Shown piece by piece: positions 21,090 through 29,094 of a DNA stretch of 64,000 nucleotides. The first letter of the stretch is position 1. The number at the start of each line of letters is the position of its first letter. Location: positions 1-64,000 of the forward strand of contig CAZONX010000001.1 of assembly GCA_964581295.1 (NCBI GenBank), read 5' to 3'. The stretch comes from JAHEEL01 sp964581295 (GTDB taxonomy: Bacteria > Actinomycetota > Acidimicrobiia > Spongiisociales > UBA5794). A program made the translations under genes and the position numbers. Under the pieces are notes generated by a model. It saw nothing but the letters and a program-made list of their open reading frames with translations, ran no database searches and was not told where the DNA came from.

Positions 21090-23013
21090 GTCCGAGTTTG
21101 GTGAGGTCGGCGCGGACCGCTGGATCATCGAGCAGACGCCGAAGTTCCGCGACGGCCGGCCGATCTCGGCGGTTCTGTCGGACGGCCAGGTCGTAGCGCT
21201 CGTTGGCGACAAATTGGAACCCGAGGCCGGCAGACGCAGCGACGGTCTCGAGCGTTAGACCCCAATCGGCACGCCCCTGCTCGATGGCTGCTGCGACACC
21301 GTTGTGGGTCTTGACCTGGTGCAGGTATCCGGGCGGGCGAGCGCCGTCGAGGAGGGCGTCGATGAGGACCCGCGTACCGCTCCCGGTGTTTCGGTTGACC
21401 ATGCGGTGCCGATCGGAGCGGATCTCGGCGACCAATGGCTTCGGCCCGAGTTCAGTGAGGGCCGAGTCTTCGAGCCGGAACGCGATCCCTTGGCGACGGT
21501 CGTAGCCGGGGATCAAGGTGACACCGGGTGGGAGGAACGCCTCGTTGTACCGGCCGGTGGCTGCATCGAGCAGGTGAGTACCGCCGACATCGCCTTCCCC
21601 CCGGCCGAGCGCCGCCAGTCCCGCCGTCGAACCCACCGGTATCGATTTCAGCCGGAAGCCCGCTTCACCGAGCCGACCGAGGAGATAGTCGAGGCCGACG
21701 CAATGACTCCCGATCACGACCAGGTCGTGCACTTCGCGCCGATCGCCGAGAAGCCGGACGGTCACCGTCTCGCCCTCCGCCACGTACTCGGTGGTGGCCG
21801 GGATGCGGATGAAGCCGTCGGCCCGACCGAACGCGGTGACGCTGCCCGACCCTGCTCCGAGGGGGTAGGCGGCGAATCCGGCTTCGCCTTCGACGACGTC
21901 GACGAGGGAGTACTCAGCCCGCCCTGAGACCGATGCGATGCGCACCGGTGCGAATGCGGCCATCGTCTGCACAGCGTTCTCGGGTAGTCCCGCGAGGCGA
22001 CGCAGCAGGGGCGCTACGAACTCGTGGAAGGTGAAAATCGCCGACGTCGGGAATCCAGGCAGGACGATCACCGGTCTCCCGGAGACCACCGAAAGGAGGA
22101 TCGGCTTTCCGGGCTTCAGTGCCACTCCGTGGACGAGGATGCCGGGGGAGTTCGGCAGTCGGTCGGCGAGGCGGGTCACGGCATCGGCGTTGATGTCGCC
22201 CTCGCCCTTCGACGTTCCTCCGGAGAGCAGGATCACATCGGCCGAATCCGAGCCGGTGATCAAGGCCTCGATCATCGACTCGACAACCTCGAGGTCATCG
22301 GGGGCGATGCCGCCTGCGATCGGTTCGCATCCGAGTTCGCGGACCGCATCGAGGAGCATCTGCTGGTTTGAGTCGGAGACCTGGCCGAGGGAGGAAACCT
22401 CACCGGGCGGCACGATCTCGTCGCCCGTTGATAGGACGGCGACTCGCGGCCGAGCGACAACATCGATGGTGGTGACACCGACGGCGGCAAGCACGGCGGT
22501 GTCGCGCGAGGTCAGCACGGTGCCGCGACGCGCAACCGTGTCGCCGTGGCCGATGTCGGAACCGGCGAACGAGATGTTGGCCCCCGGTGGAACCGAGCGG
22601 GAGACCGCGATGCCGTCGGAGGTCGGTTCGGTGTCCTCGACCATGACCACCGCGTCGGTGCCGCGGGGGACCACGGCACCGGTTGCGATTTGCACGACAG
22701 TCCCCGCCGGAGGCTCGAAGTCCTCAGGTGGGGTATCACCGGCAGCGAGCGTCACCTTCGATGGGGCAAGCGTGATCGGATCGAGTTCCTCGGCCCCGTA
22801 GGTGTCGAGAGCGCGGGCGGCGAAGCCGTCCACGTTGCTGCGGTCGAATCCGGGCACATCGACGCGAGCCACGACGTCAGCGGCGAGCACCCGCCCAAGA
22901 GCGACGTCAAGAGCGACCTGTTTGGTTCGAGGCTGGAGATGAGTACATGCCTTGTCGAAAGCCGCGTGAGCCACGTCTTCATCGACCACGTTGAGAAACT
23001 GGCTCTGTCTCAC
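21082..23013 (-). CDS. MoeA-type molybdotransferase fused to a periplasmic-binding-protein-like domain
   Basis: 643 aa. Residues 1 to about 400 are MoeA: DVPGFDRSNVDGFA, the MPTb fold with STGDEIV, SDSNQQML, LLSGGTSKGEGD and LPGFPTSA. Residues about 415-643 are a PBP/LysR-substrate-type domain (HDLVVIGSHCVGLDYLL to the C-terminus), an arrangement known for MoeA-PBP fusions that may sense or deliver molybdate/tungstate. I chose GTG 23013 because it overlaps the upstream moeA stop in GTGA. It converges with lgt, overlapping by 8 bp. With a tungsten-type AOR upstream, metal insertion into that cofactor is the likely job. Confidence 0.88.
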   Translation of the reverse strand: MRQSQFLNVVDEDVAHAAFDKACTHLQPRTKQVALDVALGRVLAADVVARVDVPGFDRSNVDGFAARALDTYGAEELDPITLAPSKVTLAAGDTPPEDFEPPAGTVVQIATGAVVPRGTDAVVMVEDTEPTSDGIAVSRSVPPGANISFAGSDIGHGDTVARRGTVLTSRDTAVLAAVGVTTIDVVARPRVAVLSTGDEIVPPGEVSSLGQVSDSNQQMLLDAVRELGCEPIAGGIAPDDLEVVESMIEALITGSDSADVILLSGGTSKGEGDINADAVTRLADRLPNSPGILVHGVALKPGKPILLSVVSGRPVIVLPGFPTSAIFTFHEFVAPLLRRLAGLPENAVQTMAAFAPVRIASVSGRAEYSLVDVVEGEAGFAAYPLGAGSGSVTAFGRADGFIRIPATTEYVAEGETVTVRLLGDRREVHDLVVIGSHCVGLDYLLGRLGEAGFRLKSIPVGSTAGLAALGRGEGDVGGTHLLDAATGRYNEAFLPPGVTLIPGYDRRQGIAFRLEDSALTELGPKPLVAEIRSDRHRMVNRNTGSGTRVLIDALLDGARPPGYLHQVKTHNGVAAAIEQGRADWGLTLETVAASAGLGFQFVANERYDLAVRQNRRDRPAVAELRRLLDDPAVRADLTKLGLT

Positions 23014-24251
23014 TGTTCGCCCTTGTCGCGGTAGCAATGAATGACGACCGTGGTCCCCTCGACGTAGCCCTCGAACGCGGCCGGAACGACTACGAAGCCG
23101 GTCGCTCGAGTCACCGATGACAGCACGGAGGAGCCGGAGATCGCGATCGGCTCGACGGAGTCACCATCGACCACGACCCGGGCGTAGTCGGTGCGGCCCA
23201 CCTGCGACACCAGGCGGCGGCTCAAGGTTCGTTCAATGGTTCGGTAGGGCCAGCCGGGGGAGCGGCCGGCCAGCGACCGGACCACGGGCCCGGCGAAGAA
23301 GTCGTAGGCCGCAAGACAGGCAACGGGGTTGCCGGGGAGAACCAGCACCCGCACGCCGTTGATGGTCCCGACGCCGGTGGGAGCGGAGGGGCGCATCGTG
23401 ATTCCATGAACGGTGAGCTCGCCGAGCTCACCGACGAGCACCGGGACTCGGTCCTCCGAACCCACCGAGGCGGCGCCGGCCGTGACGATCGCGTCCGCTC
23501 CCGGTGCGCCGAGCGCCTCCGCCATGGCTCCGCGGTCGTCCGGTATGCGCGTGACGTAGGGGACGCCGCCGTCGCGTTCGACGAGGGCTGCGAGCATCGG
23601 CGAGTTGGAATCCACGATGGCGCTGCCACTCGGTGAAGCTCCCGGGGGCAGAAGTTCGTCTCCAGACACGATGATCCTCACGTTCGGCCGTCGGACCACC
23701 GCTATCGGATCATGGCCGATCGCGGCGAGCAGGCCGACATCCTGTGCGAGGAGGCGCCGACCGAGCTGCAGAATGCGGTCGCCCGCCGATACGTCCTCGC
23801 CGACGCGGCCGATATTGCGGCCAACCGGCACGGCTGAGGTCGCTCCGATCTCGTGGCCCGAATCAGTCGTGTCTTCGGCCTTCAGCACGGCGTCGGCGCT
23901 GTCGGGGACCGGGGCACCGGTCATGATGCGTAGGCACTGGCCCCGATCGATTGCCGGCGGTGCGCCGGCTCCCGGCATAGAGGAGCCGAGCACCCGGAGA
24001 GGGACCGGGTTGTAGGTCGATGCGCCGTAGGTGTCCTCGGCCCGAACCGCGTAGCCATCCATGGTCGCACGCCGGAAACCGGGCACGTTGACGGCACTGT
24101 CGACGCCCTCGGCAAGGACCCGACCGGCAGCTTCCGTCACCGAGACGTTCACCGCCGCCAGCGCCCCAACGCCGTCCAACGCCGCCACCAACGCCTCATC
24201 AACCGTCGACCGCTCCCGAAACCCCTTCATACGGATGTCTTCAGCAGGCAT
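23010..24251 (-). CDS. moeA: molybdopterin molybdotransferase MoeA
   Basis: 413 aa from ATG 24251; ATG 24230 (MKGFRERS) is equally plausible. It inserts molybdate or tungstate into adenylylated molybdopterin. Signatures: VPGFRRATMDGYA, the MTGAPVPDSADAVL segment, VSGDELLPPG, and LPGNPVACLAAY. It overlaps the MoeA-PBP gene in GTGA and lies about 150 bp downstream of the AOR gene, with a heptad repeat hairpin between. Two MoeA copies beside one AOR suggest division of labour between metals or cofactor forms. Confidence 0.93.
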   Translation of the reverse strand: MPAEDIRMKGFRERSTVDEALVAALDGVGALAAVNVSVTEAAGRVLAEGVDSAVNVPGFRRATMDGYAVRAEDTYGASTYNPVPLRVLGSSMPGAGAPPAIDRGQCLRIMTGAPVPDSADAVLKAEDTTDSGHEIGATSAVPVGRNIGRVGEDVSAGDRILQLGRRLLAQDVGLLAAIGHDPIAVVRRPNVRIIVSGDELLPPGASPSGSAIVDSNSPMLAALVERDGGVPYVTRIPDDRGAMAEALGAPGADAIVTAGAASVGSEDRVPVLVGELGELTVHGITMRPSAPTGVGTINGVRVLVLPGNPVACLAAYDFFAGPVVRSLAGRSPGWPYRTIERTLSRRLVSQVGRTDYARVVVDGDSVEPIAISGSSVLSSVTRATGFVVVPAAFEGYVEGTTVVIHCYRDKGEQ

Positions 24252-24306
24252 TCTGAGATGGTACCGGTCGAGAATGCGCGGATTGCTGCGCACGGGTCGC
24301 AAGGCA

Positions 24307-24396
24307 CAAGTAGCAAGTAGCTCGACCGGGCACCTCGCAATGGCTTCGGGCCGCCGTACCGACGGGGCTTGCCGCTTCTCTCTTGCTACTTGCTAC
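24307..24396. repeat. heptad inverted-repeat element R1
   Basis: Left arm CAAGTAGCAAGTAGC (24307-24321) and right arm CTTGCTACTTGCTAC (24382-24396) are built from a 7-bp unit and pair over 12 bp, around a ~60-nt centre beginning ctcgaccgg. It fills the gap between the moeA start and the AOR stop. It is homologous to the elements at 42619, 46656 and 53890. Confidence 0.85.
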
Positions 24397-24402
24397 CCAG
24401 CA

Positions 24403-26361
24403 TCACACCCCGAGTTCGTCGGCTACCCACGCTAGGCCGACTTCCTCGAGGGTCTCACGGGGAGGATTGCCCGTTTCCGGGTCCCAGCCAGCGAGGCGGT
24501 AGTAGGTCTGGATGGCTTCGGCGATGGTGTCACGATCGAGGGTCGCTCCGGCGTTCGGACCGTCTTCAAGGGGATCGTCGTAGAGCCGCTTCGGGAGGGT
24601 GTCGCGTTCGCTGGCAATGCCCTCACGCGCGTTGAACGCTCGCAGCAGGTTCAGGCGTCGGCGGCCGTAGAGCAGGAGATCGTCGACGGTGACTTCCATG
24701 CCCGTCACGGCGTTGATCACGTTGGCGAGGTCGTCCATCCCGAGCATCTCCCAGCCGGGGCCGTAGACAAACTGGCAGACGTCGGCGGTGTCCATCGCCG
24801 AGTAGGCGTATTGGGTGATCAGCGCGTAGCGGACCTTCTCCTCGTTGAGTGAGTCTTCCGGCTGCGGATTGGTGAGGCCGATGTCGGCCATGCGCTTCTG
24901 GTATTTGTCGGGGCTCTCAGCGATCGTGTCCGGCGTATACATCGGGTCGTGCTCGCTCGACTGGTGGTCGGCGCCGAACGGGTTCACGGCATAGATCACG
25001 CCGAGCGTCGGCTTGACGCGGGGCATGTGGGCGGGGAGTTCTTGTCCCTTCGAGGTGACCACGAAGTCTGCCGCCCCGTTGCCGATGCGAACCGATGCAG
25101 CCTCGGATCCCTCAGCGAGAATGTCGCCGAAGCCCTCTCGATTGAGGGTTGCCTCGAGCATTGCGATCATCGCCTCGCCGTCGCCCCAGGCGAGTTCGAT
25201 ACCACCGGTGTCGCTCGCCGTGATGAGGCCCTTTTCGAAGCACTCGATCGCAAACGCCATCGTTGCCCCGGCCGAGATCGTGTCGACTCCGTATTCGTTG
25301 CACAGCTGATTGGCGTAGGCGATGACGTAGGGATCGTTGATGCCGCAGTCGGAACCGAACATGGCGACGGTCTCGTATTCGGGTCCGCCAGATTCCGCAT
25401 TGATGGCCTTCTCCTGCCACTCGGCGTCGACCACACGCTTGCACCGCACGGCGCACGAGTAGCACGTCTCCCGACCCTGCTTCAGCTGGTCTCCGGTTTC
25501 GGCTCCGCGCAGGATCTCGTCGTAGTAGCGATCGGCGCCGATCGCCTTGGCATCGTCGAAGCCGAACGATCCGCTCAGGAAGTTCCGCGTTGGCAGGCCA
25601 CCCACCGCGCTCTGGCTCTCAGTAATGCCCATGGTCCCGTACTTCGCGAGCTCCCAGATGTCCTCGTCGTCTCGGACGAGCGGAATGGCGCGCTGGACGA
25701 TGGCGCGCAACGCCTCGGGATCGGCCATCGGCAGCTTCTTCTTGCCGCCGCGAACGACGATCGCCTTGAGCATCTTGGAGCCCATCACCGCTCCCATTCC
25801 GGTTCGTCCGTGGGCGCGTGTGGCCATCGACATGATGGCGGCGAAGCGGACCTTCTTCTCACCTGCTGGGCCAACCTGGAGGACCTCGATGCGGCGGTCG
25901 TCGAGTTCGGCTTCGAGGATGTCGTCGACTTCGTTGGTCGTCTTGCCCCACAGGTGGGACGCGTCGCGCAGTTCGGCCTGTCCTTCCTTGATCCAGAGGT
26001 AGACCGGCTTCGGCGAGGTGCCGGTGACGACGATGCCGTCGAAGCCTGCGAACTTCAGTTCGGCCGGCCAGAACCCGCCGGCCTGGCTATCGCCGACCGC
26101 GCCGGTGAGCGGCGATTTCGCCACCACGGTGCATCGGCTCTGGCCGGCGACCGGGGCCCCCGTCACGCCCGAAAGCATGAACGCGAGCGTGTTCTCCGGT
26201 CCGTAGGGGTCGGCGCCGGCCGGCGTGTTCTTCAGCAGGTAGTAGAGCCCGAGGGCGCTGCCTCCGAGGTAGGTGCGGTAGCGCTCTTCGGGCGGCTCCT
26301 CGATCTCGAGGGTTCCGGCGGTGAGGTCAACGTGAAGGATCTTCCCTGCATAGCCGAACAT
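24403..26361 (-). CDS. aldehyde:ferredoxin oxidoreductase family protein (tungsten type)
   Basis: 652 aa. W-pterin enzyme oxidising aldehydes with ferredoxin or a similar acceptor. The N-terminal AFOR domain begins MFGYAGKILHVDL. The [4Fe-4S] cysteines are visible as CYSCAVRC (Cys300, 303, 307) and a distal Cys529 in TADVCQ. AHGRTGMGAVMGSK and AESGGPEYETVA are family landmarks near the pterin site. ATG 26361 has AGGAG 9 bp upstream; a longer N-terminus is unlikely. Two moeA-type genes follow on the same strand. The branch (AOR, FOR, GAPOR or an aromatic relative) cannot be assigned by eye. Usually an enzyme of anaerobes or of anaerobic niches. Confidence 0.9.
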   Translation of the reverse strand: MFGYAGKILHVDLTAGTLEIEEPPEERYRTYLGGSALGLYYLLKNTPAGADPYGPENTLAFMLSGVTGAPVAGQSRCTVVAKSPLTGAVGDSQAGGFWPAELKFAGFDGIVVTGTSPKPVYLWIKEGQAELRDASHLWGKTTNEVDDILEAELDDRRIEVLQVGPAGEKKVRFAAIMSMATRAHGRTGMGAVMGSKMLKAIVVRGGKKKLPMADPEALRAIVQRAIPLVRDDEDIWELAKYGTMGITESQSAVGGLPTRNFLSGSFGFDDAKAIGADRYYDEILRGAETGDQLKQGRETCYSCAVRCKRVVDAEWQEKAINAESGGPEYETVAMFGSDCGINDPYVIAYANQLCNEYGVDTISAGATMAFAIECFEKGLITASDTGGIELAWGDGEAMIAMLEATLNREGFGDILAEGSEAASVRIGNGAADFVVTSKGQELPAHMPRVKPTLGVIYAVNPFGADHQSSEHDPMYTPDTIAESPDKYQKRMADIGLTNPQPEDSLNEEKVRYALITQYAYSAMDTADVCQFVYGPGWEMLGMDDLANVINAVTGMEVTVDDLLLYGRRRLNLLRAFNAREGIASERDTLPKRLYDDPLEDGPNAGATLDRDTIAEAIQTYYRLAGWDPETGNPPRETLEEVGLAWVADELGV

Positions 26362-26408
26362 CTGGTGGCGCTCCTTGGTGCTGATGGCGTCGCCCACGAT
26401 ACATGAAG

Positions 26409-26441
26409 AGGGGGTTCGCCAACGTGGCGAACCCCCTCTCC
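26409..26441 (-). terminator. strong hairpin between mscL and AOR
   Basis: AGAGGGGGTTCGCC (26409-26422) pairs perfectly with GGCGAACCCCCTCT (26428-26441) around a 5-nt loop, 19 bp past the mscL stop on the minus strand. It has no U tract but is very stable, and probably separates mscL from the AOR transcript. Confidence 0.7.
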
Positions 26442-26459
26442 ATGCGTTGTTGGTTGGTG

Positions 26460-26837
26460 TCAGTTCCGGTTCGCGAGGGAGTCCCGGATCTGCTCGAGGA
26501 GTTCGACCTCGGTGGGTCCGGCATCCTCTTCCTCGTCCGTTCCTGCGCTGTCGCGGTAGGCGTTGTACGGCTTGACGATGAAGAAGAACACCGCAAGAGC
26601 GACGAGCAAGAACGCAACGATGGCCGTGATGAACGAGCCGATCAGAATCTGCGAGTCATTGATCGTCCAGATGATGCTGTCGAAGCTCGGCTCGCCGAAC
26701 GGGATGGCGACGATCGGCATGAGCACGTTCTCGACGAGTGCACCGATGAGCGCGATGAACGCGGCGCCCATGATGAAACCGACCGCGATGTCGATCATGT
26801 TGCCCTTCGCTATGAAGTCGCGGAATTCCTGGACCAT
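26460..26837 (-). CDS. mscL: large-conductance mechanosensitive channel
   Basis: 125 aa, homopentameric osmotic safety valve in the cytoplasmic membrane. N-terminal amphipathic helix MVQEFRDFIAKGN followed by TM1 (MIDIAVGFIMGAAF, with the pore constriction) and TM2 (about 66-90, ending FFFIVKPYN), then an acidic linker and the C-terminal EVELLEQIRDSL bundle helix. Length fits the family. Flanked by hairpin terminators on both sides, so probably monocistronic. Confidence 0.95.
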   Translation of the reverse strand: MVQEFRDFIAKGNMIDIAVGFIMGAAFIALIGALVENVLMPIVAIPFGEPSFDSIIWTINDSQILIGSFITAIVAFLLVALAVFFFIVKPYNAYRDSAGTDEEEDAGPTEVELLEQIRDSLANRN

Positions 26838-26970
26838 GAAGGCCCCCCTTTGTGTATGGCGTGTACTTGCGAGGGAAGAGAGTACTGGGCCGCTGGCCGC
26901 CGGGACTCCCCTGCGTCGTCGCTGCTGCTCCTTCGCTTCCCCCCGTCCTTCGGCCGAAGGGATAAACGGA

Positions 26971-26998
26971 CGGAGGGAGCGCTTTCGCGCTCCCTCCG
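26971..26998 (-). terminator. hairpin terminator after the SPFH gene
   Basis: CGGAGGGAGCGC (26971-26982) pairs with GCGCTCCCTCCG (26987-26998) over a TTTC loop, 23 bp beyond the SPFH stop on the minus strand. A second small dyad, CCTTCGGCCGAAGG, lies at 26947-26960. Confidence 0.7.
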
Positions 26999-27020
26999 GG
27001 TTGTCCGAATCTGCGGGCGC

Positions 27021-27728
27021 CTACATCGCTCCGGTGTCGTCGGAGGATCCGAAGATCTCGCCGATTGCACCGAGGGATCCGAGGATTCCGCTCGTCTCCA
27101 GCGGCAGGAACAGCTTCGTGGCCTTGCCGTCCGCAATGCCCTGAAGCGCATTCAGGTACTGGATTGCGATGAGGTCGGGAGTCGGATCTCCATTGTGGAT
27201 AGCTCCATACACCCGCTCGATCGCCTGTCCTTCACCCTCTGCGACGGTCAGCTTCTGGAACTTTTCGGCCTCGGCGACTTCCTTGATCGCCTGAGCCTGA
27301 CCCTCGGCTTCGAGGATGCGAGACGCCTTGACGCCTTCGGCCCGAAGGATCTGGGACCGCTTCTCACCCTCGGCCTCGGTGACGACCGCACGCCGTTCGC
27401 GCTCGGCCTTCATCTGGCGGTGCATCGCCTGGGTCACGTCGGTCGGCGGGTCGATCCGCTGGATCTCGACGCGGACCACGCGGGTTCCCCACACGTCGGT
27501 CGCCTCGTCGAGGATCTGCCGCAGTTCGGTGTTGATGGTCTCGCGTGAAGTAAGTGCGTCATCGAGGTCCATATCACCGACGACATTACGAAGGTTGGTC
27601 TGTGCCAGCTTCGTCGCCGCGAGGATGAAGTTCATCACGTTGTACTTCAGCTTCACCGGGTCGGTGGCCTGGTAGTACACGACCGCGTCGACGGTGACGA
27701 CGACGTTGTCCCTCGTGATGACCTCCTG
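27021..27728 (-). CDS. SPFH/stomatin-family protein, 5' end lost in assembly gap
   Basis: 236 codons are visible, starting in frame at the gap edge with QEVITRDNVVV, which in slipins lies about 80 residues from the N-terminus. So the membrane anchor and the first part of the Band-7 domain are missing. The remaining SPFH core (NVVGDMDLDDALTSRE), the coiled-coil segment rich in AEGE repeats (AEGEKRSQILRAEG) and the C-terminal region are intact. Family members form membrane scaffolds with NfeD proteins; the upstream gene encodes an NfeD. It ends 23 bp before a terminator hairpin. Confidence 0.88.
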   Translation of the reverse strand, partial: QEVITRDNVVVTVDAVVYYQATDPVKLKYNVMNFILAATKLAQTNLRNVVGDMDLDDALTSRETINTELRQILDEATDVWGTRVVRVEIQRIDPPTDVTQAMHRQMKAERERRAVVTEAEGEKRSQILRAEGVKASRILEAEGQAQAIKEVAEAEKFQKLTVAEGEGQAIERVYGAIHNGDPTPDLIAIQYLNALQGIADGKATKLFLPLETSGILGSLGAIGEIFGSSDDTGAM

Positions 27729-27828
27729 NNNNNNNNNNNNNNNNNNNNNNNNNNNNNNNNNNNNNNNNNNNNNNNNNNNNNNNNNNNNNNNNNNNNNNNN
27801 NNNNNNNNNNNNNNNNNNNNNNNNNNNN
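27729..27828. other. assembly gap of 100 Ns, true size larger
   Basis: Unlike two other gaps, the flanks share no duplicated sequence. The SPFH gene lacks roughly 80 N-terminal residues and the NfeD gene lacks its stop codon, so about 250 bases or more should be missing although only 100 Ns are shown. Confidence 0.7.
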
Positions 27829-28605
27829 TGGCGGGATGGGCTTGACCACCAGTCGCGTCCCGCGTACCTCGACGATCTCGACGCGAGCGCCCTTGGGGAT
27901 CACGATGTCGGAGTCGACCTTCGCTCGCCACTCCTCGGTACCCATGCGAACCATCCCGTTCGTGTCGAGGTACTTGACCGGCTCGATGACCACAGCGAGC
28001 TGCCCAACGAAGCGGTTGGCGCCGGCGGGTGCGGCGACTGAGTCATCCTGCTCACTGCGAGCGAAACGCTGGAGGATGGCAAGGAATACCACTGAGATCC
28101 CGACGAACGTGACGAGTTGGATTGGCACACCAACGCCCAGGAACGCGAGCACGGCTGCGGCTGCGGCTCCTACGGCGAACGGCAGCAGGAAGAATCCCGC
28201 GGTCAGAAGCTCGCCGACAGCGAGCACGACGGCCACGCCAATCCAGATCCATCTCCATTGTTCAGCGTCCACTTCGGTTCCTTTCGGTGCGAGGATTGCC
28301 ACGGCTGCAAACGCGATGCCGAGCAGTCCGATCGTGAGCCAGATCCAGATCGCACTCGATCCGCTTCTGTCATCTTTCGGGGGAGGGGGTGTCGCCGGAT
28401 GCCGGTACGCCGTGGCCCATTCCTCCGCGAAGGCGGCGAGATCGGGGCCGACGACCTGGTCGATCGACTGTCCCGCTGCGGAGGCTTCGCTGAGGTGGTC
28501 GTTCAACTCGTTGCGCATTTCGGCGGCGGTCGCAGCCGGCACTCCGGTGTCCCGCCAGTAGCGGGCGCACTCGGTAACGATTTGGTCGACGCTTCGATCA
28601 GTCAT
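27829..28605 (-). CDS. HAAS-like domain fused to NfeD membrane protein, 3' end in gap
   Basis: 259 codons to the gap. Residues about 1-65 resemble the HAAS/DUF1700 helical signalling domain that accompanies PadR regulators. They are followed by a TM segment, a second hydrophobic block (about 110-180) typical of NfeD, and the C-terminal OB-like NfeD domain (VGQLAVVIEPVKYLDTNGMV...). I chose ATG 28605, which has GGAGGTGA 5-6 bp upstream and overlaps the padR stop by 8 bp; a GTG two codons earlier is less likely. It lies between padR and the SPFH gene, so a PadR-controlled NfeD/SPFH membrane module is likely. Confidence 0.8.
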
Positions 28606-28933
28606 GCTCACCTCCGTTCAGTATTGCCGAGACTCCGGCGCTCAGATCCTTCCATTCACCCGACCACTCTTGGAGTCGCTCTCGGCCCGGCTCCACGATC
28701 CGGTAGTACTTGCGAGGCGGCCCGCTCCCATCGGCTTCGATGAAGTAGCCCTCGACGAGGCCGGCCTTCTGGAGTCGGGAGAGCGTTGGGTAGATGCTCC
28801 CGTCGCTCACCAGCTTCAGCCCTCGGTCCTTCAGCTTGGCTGCCATCTCGTACCCATAGCTGGGTTCCTCAGCGATGAGTGAGAGCAGGCACATGTCGAG
28901 CACCCCTTTGAGGAGCTGGGAATTGTGATCCAC
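28598..28933 (-). CDS. PadR-family transcriptional regulator
   Basis: 111 aa, winged-helix PadR domain. It starts NSQLLKGVLDMCLLSLI and has EPSYGYEMAAKL, the DGSIYPTLSRLQKAGLVEG wing region, and PPRKYYRIVEPGRERL, all typical. It overlaps the next gene, which begins with a HAAS-like domain; PadR-HAAS pairs are a known signalling arrangement. A GATAC-CTT-GTATC dyad about 50 bp upstream is a likely autoregulatory operator. Confidence 0.93.
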   Translation of the reverse strand: MDHNSQLLKGVLDMCLLSLIAEEPSYGYEMAAKLKDRGLKLVSDGSIYPTLSRLQKAGLVEGYFIEADGSGPPRKYYRIVEPGRERLQEWSGEWKDLSAGVSAILNGGEHD

Positions 28934-28980
28934 GTTTGGCTCCCTCCAAGTCTTGCGATGTCAGATATAGTGTTTCATAG

Positions 28981-28993
28981 GATACCTTGTATC
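28981..28993. promoter_or_regulatory. dyad GATAC-CTT-GTATC, candidate PadR operator
   Basis: Perfect 5-bp arms around CTT, nested inside a wider GATATA/TATATC dyad (28964 to about 29002), about 50 bp before the padR start in an AT-rich patch. PadR proteins usually bind such dyads in their own promoters. Confidence 0.5.
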
Positions 28994-29094
28994 AACATAT
29001 ATCATGGATTGGGCAGGTTGGCAAGGGGGATTCAGTGATTGGACAGCTGTTCTTCGTCGGCCGTCGGCCAAGAGGAATCAAGCGAGGTTGCGGC

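Noticed and set aside
28921..29040. AT-rich stretch as replication origin
   Set aside because: No DnaA-box cluster or dnaA/parB context; it is better explained as the padR promoter/operator.
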